Assembly (NCBI GenBank): GCA_026686845.1
Contig: JAIVEN010000002.1
Span: 37,031,001 to 37,095,000, forward strand
DNA: 64,000 nt
Direction of reading: 5' to 3'
Source of the DNA: Adenanthera pavonina
Lineage: Eukaryota; Streptophyta; Magnoliopsida; Fabales; Fabaceae
Under the pieces are notes generated by a model. That model made no database searches and was not told where the DNA came from. It saw nothing but the letters and a program-made list of their open reading frames with translations. Position 1 is the first letter of the stretch, and each line of letters opens with the position of its first letter. The translations under genes and the position numbers were made by a program. Shown one piece after another: positions 55,040-64,000 of the stretch.

Positions 55040-56650
55040 ATTTATCACAAAACATGAATGCAACGCCTCATTTTTTAAACTCCTTAAAATACACCAGGAT
55101 CTACCTATATATTATGAGAATATATATATATATATATTCCAAATCATTTTAATTACAATTAGAAGTGGGTCTTGTACATTATAGGGAGTCTGATGAGTTG
55201 CATTTGTTTATGGCGAATGAATAATATAATTTTTTACATATTGAATTATATATATTTTATATATATATCAAATATATATTGATGATTATTGAATATTTAT
55301 CTTTGTCATATTCTTGTAGTAATCCTATGGCTAAGCTAGTTGGACAGGAAAAAATAAAAATCAATATATATGGGATTTATTTATAAAGAATTCTCGCTTC
55401 TCTTAAATTTCTAATCCATGCGGAATTATGAAAAATGTTATTCAAATTCTTCACTTAACCAAAATTTTAAATTTATGCACTTTGTCAAAAAATCGAATTC
55501 CATCATCAGACTTTAGAATGTCTACTCACGATAGCTTTTTGGGTAGAATCTAATGTTATTGATGGTTTACAATAATAATGGAACAAGAAAAGATTGATCA
55601 TACTAAAACTTTTTAAATGAATATGTAGTTGATAAGCAAAAATTGGGTAGTGAAGTACACATTCATAGAATTCAGAAAAGAAAAATACAGAACAAATATG
55701 CAGATCATATTCATGCATTGGAATGAGTGGATAATGGGAATTGGACTGCTTTTTTGCATATCTAATATACCCATAACTTGAAAGAACACAATTGATGTTC
55801 GCCACATATCCCCTATTTTATAAAAACATTAATATATGATAAACTTTATGTGAAAAATAATACCAATCAATATCAATATAAAATATATAATAGGTCACAC
55901 CATTCACAAACTGTGAATAATCTGACTTATTTTTTTATATTTTGTGCAATATATAAGAGATTTAACTAGATATTGTTTTAGGCTTGGTTTGTGCATGCTA
56001 ACTTTTTTTTTTGTCTTTTTCAGTTTTTTTATAATGAAATTATTAATTTTATTTATTGATATATGTTGGTACAATTAAATGATAAGGAGTTTGATTCTCC
56101 TGAAGATATCAAGTTTATATTTGATAAGAAAAATAACAAAGCCTATATTGATAATTTTTCAGAATTTACTGGCAGATACATTGCTTGCGATTTTTTCTTT
56201 TTATGCATGCGTGAAATATTAATGGCTTCTAAATAAAACACCATTTTAATTGCAGCTTCAAATTATTTCTGTGATCTGAATTATTTTTGTTTTTCTGACA
56301 AAAAAATTACTTTTAATTGTCTGCTACAGTTTTTATTAAAGGGTATAGGTACGGATTACGGTAATTTCTATCACATTTTTATCTGATAATATTTTAGAAA
56401 TCTACTTGTCTTTTCTTTAATTATTATTTAGAATACAAACTTTGAAAGTCACAAGACGATCTCAAAAGCTATAGACCACTTATGATTAGTAAGTTATGTT
56501 CTTCATCTAATTAATGCCTAACTAGACCATTATTCAAAGTTTTGACTAATAATTAGGCCTTCGTAAGCTGTTCATAATTGGAAAGGCATTCAAATATTCA
56601 AGATCTATGATTAGAAGAATAGAATAAAGTTTACTAAATCTTATCATTAG
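55038..56650. other. No gene recognised
   Basis: AT-rich with short TA runs (about 55118-55137, 55240-55275). Two overlapping minus-strand frames (55506-55807) have no recognisable features. Confidence 0.3.
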
Positions 56651-56680
56651 TGATCTGATCTGATCTGATCTGATCTGATG
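56651..56680. repeat. (TGATC)n pentanucleotide repeat
   Basis: TGATC repeated about 5.6 times without interruption. Confidence 0.95.
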
Positions 56681-57064
56681 CAATGTGGATTTAATCTATA
56701 CGCTTGGATTCAGGTGATTTTAATAATGATTCGATGGAAATGACTCAAATTCTTTTCCCACTACTCAATTCAACGATCAATAGAATTCTATGAAGAAGAA
56801 CAAGAAACTTACGGGGAAATTTCGTGTTAGTTTCCAATATAATCCAACTTTATAAAGTCTCTACTTTTCCCTTTTAATACTTGTAACATCAATGGCTTTA
56901 CCAAGCTACCACATAACAGACCAGCCAGAAATTCCTTTAGTATCTATTTCAGAAAATTAAATATCTAAACATATTATGTGATAAGGTTAAAAATTCCAAT
57001 ATTCTTTTGTTTATATAAAATATTATTTAGTTTTTTATTTAACTAGAATAATATATCCCACCCC

Positions 57065-57430
57065 ATAACAATTGTGGCAATGATAAGTGAACCCTTATGG
57101 AACCCATTCAAAGAACTCACTTTGATATGTAAGACACCCGGATCTTTACGAAACAAAAAACATAAAGACTAGACAGCAAAAAAAAGAACGAAAATGTACA
57201 AAAATAGAAGCAAAAAAAAGCCAAAACAAAGAAATAAGATGGATAGATGTTGGTCTTGATGAATTAGAACCCAAAAAAATCGGTTTCTTGAACCCTAATT
57301 CCGGTTACGCCACAAGAATTGACCAATTCCTTGAAAAGTCATAGTTTCATCATAACACTCAAAGAACACAAAAAAAACTTGCAAAAGTCTAAAACTTTAA
57401 TAATTCAAATTTCAAATCAAATTGAATCAA
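57065..57430 (-). mobile_element. Gypsy-type LTR fragment, minus strand, copy 3
   Basis: Same order of blocks as 7840-8130: GAACCC, TTTGATATGTAAGACACCCGGATC, then TTGGTC, TTTCTTGAACCCTAATTCCGG, ACGCCACAAGAATTGACCA, CTTGAAAAGTC and CACTCAAAGAA. It breaks off before the TATA palindrome. Diverged from copy 1 and copy 2. Confidence 0.6.
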
Positions 57431-59140
57431 ATATATATATATATATTTTGCTATTTTTTTTGCTGCTAAATTCTTTTTTTTTTGTATTTTTTTCAGCAAT
57501 CAATATCTCTCTTTTTTTTTCTTAAAATTCAAGTGTTTAAAAAAAATAAACGCATATAAAAATATTAATAAAATAACATGACAAAGTTTTTTTCTGTTTT
57601 GTTTTGTACTAAAGTTGATTTTATGTTTATTCTACATAATAATTTTCAATGCTAATCAATTGATTATTTAATGAAGAAAACTCTGTTATCGCTATAGAAT
57701 TATTGTTGATTTACTACTACTTACTTATCGAATGGACTTCTTTAGTTTGTTCTCTTTCAAAGCATTGAACATTCAAATTCAAATCTCATATATAATTTCA
57801 TGAATACAGTATTAGTGGTTTTCATCAATATCTTAATGTAATTAATTACTTGTTATTGTAATATTTTTAATACGTATAATTAATGCATAATTAATGGGAT
57901 AAAAATAATATAGATAATTAGATATATTATTCAATTCTCGCATGCATTGCATAAAGTATGTGAATTCACTTAATTGAGTTGTTTATTGTACGGAAGAAAG
58001 GCAATTTGAAACCCTTATATAAAAATATTTTTTAATAAAGGTCCATTTTAAAAATTTTTAAATTAAATAAATTGAATTTTCAGTTTATACTATTTATTTA
58101 TAAATATTTTTATATGAAAATCTCAAATTGTCTTTCTCCCTTATTGTATTTACATTACAAGTACTATACGTTATATATTTTAGATTTTACATCGAAATTG
58201 ATATATATATATATATATGTTAAAAGTTAAATTTTATGAAGTGAATTGAATATAGAGGCACAAACTGGCAGGGCCATGATGAAAAGCAACATTGCATGTG
58301 AATGAAGAACCGAAAGCTGGTGAGTCCAAGTTGTGGCGTCAGCCACTCTGAATTTAAGGACCATGCTTTTGAATTAATTAGTTGATGACCACAAAGAAAA
58401 AGCCCCTTTCCTTATTTTCTTTCTGTTTCTTTCTGTTTGTATGGTAGGGATAGCTAGCCCAGTGGTCAGGAACATGCAGAGAAAAAGCCAAGTAACTAGC
58501 CTCTATGACCAGACACAACATATGCAGGTATATTTTACATATCTTTGGTGGCAGGTAAATTCTAGATTCCTCATTCGCTACATTTTGTGTACGTGCGAGA
58601 GTGTGCGCGCGCGCGTGTGGGTTTTTTTTTTGTCATGTTAGATGAAATTTGGATCGTTGAACTCGAAATTTATCTAGGTGGGCTCTTAATATATTATATG
58701 AAATAAATAAGTTATATTATTACTCATATTTTTTGGTTTTTGGATATTCAATTTGTTTTTTTTTCCTTTGGCCATTTAGACTTAAGGGATTGGACAATTG
58801 AATTTGTTCAATTTTTTTTCTGGCAAAAAAATTCAATTTGTTCTGAATTTTATGTTTGACGTTAATTAATGACAATTGAATGAAAATGTAGAAACAAATC
58901 CGGCACACATTTTAGAAATGTACATGATATTTGTATCGTTTATATTTGATTTAGACGGTTATTTTTTTGTTGTCATTTTTATTAAATTTTAATATCTTTA
59001 TTTTAAATAAAATAGGATTTAAAATAATATCAAATATGTTAACCATCAAATTACAAAAAAATAACAGCTTAACTAAAAAAATAGAAAGAAAGACGTGCAT
59101 GAAATACCTTCCCACTACACATTCATAAAGGATTGATCTG
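57431..59140. other. No gene recognised
   Basis: AT-rich. Contains a TA run at about 58196-58218 and a mixed GT/GC run at about 58590-58620. No supported ORF. Confidence 0.3.
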
Positions 59141-59146
59141 CTTTCT

Positions 59147-59518
59147 AGCATGTTTGGATAACAGGAATAAGCACTTATGGGGGTCCATAAGTGCTTATGC
59201 GGTAGAGTTACCAAATAGAAACAGCTTTTCAATAAGCACTTATACCTCAAATAAGTGCTTATGGAAGAAGCTGATTTTTTCAGCTTATGATAATCACTTA
59301 TCCTCCCATAATCACTTATTTCATTTTTTTTCTTTTCGTTATTTACCCAATAATCACTTAAATCTCAATATATAAACATATTTCTTTTCTCAAAATCACT
59401 TATGAAGTAAAAATATCCAAACACAAATCACTTTTGACATAATCGCTTATTCTCATAATCACTTATGAATAATCACTTATCCTCATAATCACTTATACAT
59501 AATCTAATCCAAACACAC
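59147..59518. mobile_element. hAT-like MITE rich in ATAAGTGCTTAT palindromes
   Basis: Ends with inverted similarity: ATGTTTGGATAACAG on the left and TAATCCAAACACACCT on the right. The interior has many copies of AATAAGCACTTATGG, CATAAGTGCTTATG and AATCACTTAT in both orientations. The GTGTTTGGAT end is common to hAT-type MITEs. An 8-bp target duplication was not clear. Confidence 0.65.
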
Positions 59519-60686
59519 CTGAACGGGCAAAAAGAAGAAAAAGATTTAATTGCTAATATGTGGTTAGAAAACGATTCCGTAATATTTTTTTAATTAAATT
59601 TGAATTTTTTTCTAATATTTTTGCCTCATATCTGATAGGATGTGGTTGGAAAACGATTCCGTAACCAATTCATATTCAGATTCTTATTGTTATATTACAA
59701 TTCTAGCTACATGACAAAATGCTTTCCAATCCCTTTTTAATAGTTCTTTTCCGCTTAGAATCTAACGTTAGTCTTAGTTAATGTGTTGCCTTTGAATCCA
59801 TTGTTAGTCCAAGTTAATATTCTTATGTTAGGATAAGTTATGTTTTTTTGTTTAATTGATATGCAAAATAGAATAGAAAAGGAATAAAATGAAAAATGAT
59901 TTTTAAATAAAATGACTGTTTTATCCTTAGTTTTAAAATGCATTAAAATGATATGCAATTTGTTGATTAATAATTATTACGATATAATAGATATTATAAA
60001 CAAATTTTATTTCCCCGTCTCCTTTAATTTTCCAATGTTAAACCAAACATTATTCAAGAAACTAAGATGTCATTACTCAACAAAAAGAAGGAGCTATGTA
60101 CATATACATTGAAATGTTCGGTGCAAGGAAAATAAAATCTTTTCACTTTCTATTATTATTTTCTAATCAAATATACAAAGGATTTTTTTTAATTACAAAA
60201 TCACTTTTTCTCTTTCTCTTTTCTTCTTTGCATTCAGTTTTAGATTTGGATACTCTCCATATTTTTTTTCCATATCTCTCTCTATATGCAATCTCCTATA
60301 TTAATTGTGATTGAATTAATAATTGAAAAAATAGTCTATAAATGAATAATATATTTGATTTAATTGTTTACATTATTATTATGAGTAAAATTTTCTTAAA
60401 AAATCAATAATTCTTATTTAGGGTTATTCATAAAATAAATAATATATTTTGTTTAAGAAAATAATTAGTTATATCTATGATTCAAATCAAAATCAACCTA
60501 TGGGATTATGCATGAAAAAAAGTTAAGAGAAAAAGTATGGAGAGAATCCAAATTCCTATCATCACTCCATCAATGTAACAATTCCCTGCAATACCAAGAT
60601 GTCATCTCAATTTTCTTACCACGCAGATTAATTAATTAGTTTTTGAGTTACTAGAGTCATCATTACTATGGATGTATCCTATACAA
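59519..60686. other. No gene recognised
   Basis: AT-rich. GGTTGGAAAACGATTCCGTAA-like sequence occurs twice (59560-59580 and 59643-59663). No ORF supported. Confidence 0.35.
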
Positions 60687-60935
60687 CTCCCTCCATTTAC
60701 TTGTATATGTCATTCAAGATTAATGTGTTAGAATTTTTTTTTAAATTTTCTAATATGCTCTTAAAATAATAGATAGTTAAAAAATATTAATTAATATTAT
60801 ATTTGATTTTTAAAATGATAGATTAGGGTATCATTAGAAAAATAATAATTAATATTGTCTTGAATTTGAAAGTTAACAAATAAATAGAAATAAAATTTTT
60901 CTTTAAAAGTGACCATTAAAAAGAAATAGAGGGAT
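60687..60935. mobile_element. Degenerate Stowaway/Tourist-like MITE
   Basis: The left end CTCCCTCCATTTAC pairs weakly with the right AAATAGAGGGAT. The interior has inverted AATGTG/CACTTT-type matches. Short, AT-rich, non-coding. Confidence 0.5.
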
Positions 60936-61477
60936 TATGGAATGTAAACATGGTAAATAGTCCTTACTAATATTGAGATTTGAGAGCTCTTGATAAATTT
61001 TATTATAAGATTTTAAAAAATATGTTGAAAAAATTATTAAATAAAAATGATTAAATTTCTAGAGATAACAATTAATTAATGCTTGGATACATAGAAATTG
61101 AATCTTAAAAATAAAAAAAAATTTGTATAATATAGCTTTTAATTTTAAGGAAAATCTATGTAAATTTTTAAAATAAAAGACAATATAAAGGGAGGTCCGA
61201 GCATTGTAAACATCAAAGAGAGGTTTTGTCTTTTCATTCATGTTATACCGTTACTGTTATATAATTTTTTAGCGTCAGCGATAACTTTTTTAGGTGTATT
61301 ATTGTCAGCTTGTGGTTGTGTCCATCGGTGACATGAAGAATACAATGTACGGAGACTTGTTCTACAAGAAGAAAGACTTGGAAAAATATTAGTTATGGAA
61401 GTTTTGCATAAATAATTTTTTAGCCTTAAAAAAATATGTTTCTATGCATTGGGAAAATTTAGTTAAATATCAAGGAA
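60936..61477. other. No gene recognised
   Basis: AT-rich, no supported ORF. Confidence 0.3.
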
Positions 61478-61808
61478 AGAAGATAATTTAAAAAACTACC
61501 CTAATTTACACTAATTCCAAAAAATTATGAAAGTTTTTTTTAATTAAAATTAGAAGGAAAAAGATGAAATTATCCTTATTATAAAAGTGACATATTTACA
61601 AGTGATAATATAGTATATTTGTAAGTAAAATAAACTTATTTCCAACTCTATAAATAAGTTTATTTTACTTGTAAATATATTATTATCATTTACAAATGGG
61701 GTATTTATATAGGATGGGCATTTTCATTTTTTGTCCTTCAATTTTAATTTCAAAAGAGATTTTGATAGTTTTTTGGAATTAAGGTAAATTAAGATAGTTT
61801 TTTGAAAT
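61478..61808. mobile_element. Near-palindromic foldback element (about 330 bp)
   Basis: Two arms of about 160 bp mirror each other around 61647. Centre: AAAATAAACTTATTT, a 10-base loop, then AAATAAGTTTATTTT. Outer ends: ACTACCCTAATTTACAC with AATTCCAAAAAA on the left, matched by TTTTTTGGAATT and AAGGTAAATTAAGATAGT on the right. Non-coding MITE type able to form one long hairpin. Confidence 0.75.
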
Positions 61809-63254
61809 TAGATTGTTTCCTTGGTATTTAACTGGAAATTTTCCCTTAATAGATTAAACAAACTAATTAGTTTAGATAATTCAATTTCAGTCGATTTTAA
61901 ATAATCTAGTTTTTTTTTGTGAAATATCTATATTGATTTTTATGATATATGAAATGATAGTATAGTCAAGCCATATAGAGTTTAACGGCATATATACGAT
62001 TGTCCGTTTGGATTGAAGTTAAATAAACGTGATTTTGAATGAAATTTATTTTTTATGACACAACTTATAAAATTAGATACAAAACAGCGTACAACAAGAA
62101 AGTATTTTAACATAGTCCTAATAAAAATTGATTTTGTTAGGATATTGTTCATCAAAATCACGCTCGAGGGGCGGGTAAAATGAATATTTGGAAAAATCCA
62201 TTTGCAGCCAACTTTCTCTCGAAGTAAGAAATTTCGCTTATATAAAAACGTGCTGGAATAGTAAAATCCCGGCTATGATTTTTGAAACAGTCTTTCAATA
62301 TTAATATAAACATGATTATTATAGCTACACAAAAGCGAATCTCGATCAGGGCTTTCAATGTTTAATCAAATAGGTATTTACGGATTTCAATTAAAAGATT
62401 AGTTGTTTATTTTTTTTTTGCTGAATAAACTATTTGTTTTTTATAATAAAGAGTTCAGTTGAGTTGAATTGTAGAGTCAATGGGTCAAACTAGACGTTAT
62501 GTCTTAAAAAAAGTATTTATGGCGATACTTACTGATTATTTACAAATAAAGTCCTTACCCGCTCCCTAATAGAGTTTGGATCGTAGGCCTTCCCACTTGG
62601 AAAAACCTTTTTGGTGAATAGACTAGTCCTTTAATCAAAAAAGTGTGAAAAATGATGAAATTTTGCTTACTTAACGTTAGTTAAATTATACATAAATATA
62701 ATCAATCGCAGCCCCAATCCGTCCATGAGGGATAGCGGCATTATGTCATATTTTATCATTTTATTTTTGCCTTGTGTGAGCGACATCCAGTAATACTCCT
62801 AAATTAAACAAAATTGCACAGTTTTGTTTTTTCATTTTATGCAATTTTTTGTTTGGCTACTTTAAAGTTTGATTTTTTCAATAATAACCTCTGGTATTAG
62901 GTCGGGACTATGGATTTCGATTAACCTAAATTGAATTATAGTCGCACCCATTCAGGGAAAGTTCTCCTAAGGACATTTTTTTACATTTACACGGTTTTAA
63001 ACTCGAGTCATCGTACTTTATTGACCATAACCCCTTCTACTTGAACCAATACTTGTTAGTCTTACAAGTTTGATTCCTCGATGATAATTATAATTTTCAG
63101 TGCAATAGTTGTCATTTAAAAATTTTGATTTTGTTTTAAAATAATTGTCATTTTGTTATTCTAATGAATTATTAATATCATTATTCATTCCGATAACCGA
63201 ACATGCACCTAAGTCTACAATAATACTAATGACCTCACTTGATCAGGATCTGTT
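61809..63254. other. No gene recognised
   Basis: AT-rich. GTCCGTTTGGATTGAAGTT at about 62001 could be a MITE tip. No ORF with recognisable features. Confidence 0.3.
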
Positions 63255-63905
63255 CCCATGAAGAAAAGACCAGACCGGACTAGCTAGGTCTACCGGTCCG
63301 ACCGGGAACCGACCTCTAGTCTGGTCTGAGCATAAATACAGACCGAAGATTTTTAGAATCGATGCGAACCGGTTAAGAACCGGTCAAAAATCGGTACAAA
63401 ACTGGGTTGAACCGGTCTGGACATTTTTTTTAATTTTTTAAATTTTTTTAAAAATAAAATAACATTATTTTTAGTACTAAGTAGCATTATTTTTAGTATA
63501 AATTTTTTTCTTTCTAAATTACAATATGTTATAAGTATTATTATGATACATAATTATTAATAATGATAAATTTACTTAGCAACTAATATGAAAATGAAAT
63601 ATCAATTGACTATTTTGAATTCAAAAATAATTATAGATGAATATTAATTTGTTTAGATTTTAATATTAGATTGTAAAACTTATTAATAATATTTTTAATT
63701 TTCTATATATTATTAAATTTACTTTTTATCCTAGAATAAATGTTAATTTTATGATTATGGATAAATATCTTTTATATTTTTTTATCTACATTATTAAAAA
63801 TATATTAATTTATTCACAACCAGTCCGACTCCGGTCCAATCACTAAATCTTAAACTGTTATTTCATTCGATTCAATAACTGGTCCAATTTTTAATAACTT
63901 AATAT
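63255..63905. repeat. ACCGGT-rich dispersed repeat
   Basis: A GC-rich head (63268-63420) has repeated GACCGG, ACCGGTC and GAACCGGT motifs in both orientations. An AT-rich middle and a tail (63818-63893) with CCAGTCCGACTCCGGTCC and ACTGGTCC follow. The two ends are loosely inverted. This looks like a decayed transposable element end pair, family unknown. Confidence 0.4.
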
Positions 63906-64000
63906 GTTATATAGGCTTGTACAATTGTATGCCTTGGTATAAGGGAGATGAGAACCACAGCTTGGAAGATGAGGCATGACCATGTGACCAGAGCATGATT

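Overview
The window is gene-poor, AT-rich nuclear DNA from a flowering plant, most likely a eudicot. It consists almost entirely of LTR retrotransposons nested in one another, remains of DNA transposons, a tRNA-derived SINE and many MITEs. I found no intact host gene, rRNA or tRNA gene. The plant assignment rests on the Sirevirus-type Ty1/copia elements (initiator-tRNA-Met primer site, an extra env-like ORF behind pol, three purine tracts), Stowaway MITEs, and fragments of a plant-type ABCB transporter.

Left third (1-11369): the 3' part of one Sirevirus-like copia element (E1: integrase tail, RT, RNase H, env-like ORF, 3' LTR ending at 7410) sits inside the env-like ORF of a second one (E3: 7411-9863 plus LTR 9864-11369). 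The E3 remnant was also hit by a minus-strand gypsy-type solo LTR (about 7840-8741).

Next (11370-20605): a gypsy-type solo LTR (11654-13419, near-perfect TSD), a CACTA-like transposon tip (about 15400-15996), and a second gypsy-type LTR beginning at 16704. That LTR was hit by a Sirevirus solo LTR (17302-19145, perfect TSD ATATA) and then by E2.

Centre (20606-32313): E2 is a structurally complete Sirevirus-like element with TSD ATATG, two LTRs, primer site, gag, protease, integrase, RT/RNase H, env-like ORF and purine tracts. Gag, protease, integrase and env-like reading frames are broken. A 493-codon RT/RNase H frame is still open. The LTR-host junction at its 3' end was later duplicated in tandem.

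32930-38220: a degenerate CACTA-like DNA transposon with subterminal inverted repeats. It carries minus-strand pieces of an ABCB (P-glycoprotein type) transporter gene and was itself hit by a Sirevirus LTR. The right 26 kb holds a SINE with a perfect 14-bp TSD, foldback MITEs, a gypsy solo LTR with perfect TSD (41326-44610) nested in another LTR, a truncated Sirevirus LTR (48644-49728), Stowaway MITEs and microsatellites in otherwise featureless AT-rich DNA.

I did not find a convincing new molecular system. The observations most worth following are stop codons shared at identical codons (34 and 100) in the env-like ORFs of E1 and E2, the ABCB fragments inside the CACTA-like element, and the dense array of TTCGAA palindromes and CAGACGAA motifs in every Sirevirus LTR and again in the pol-env spacer.
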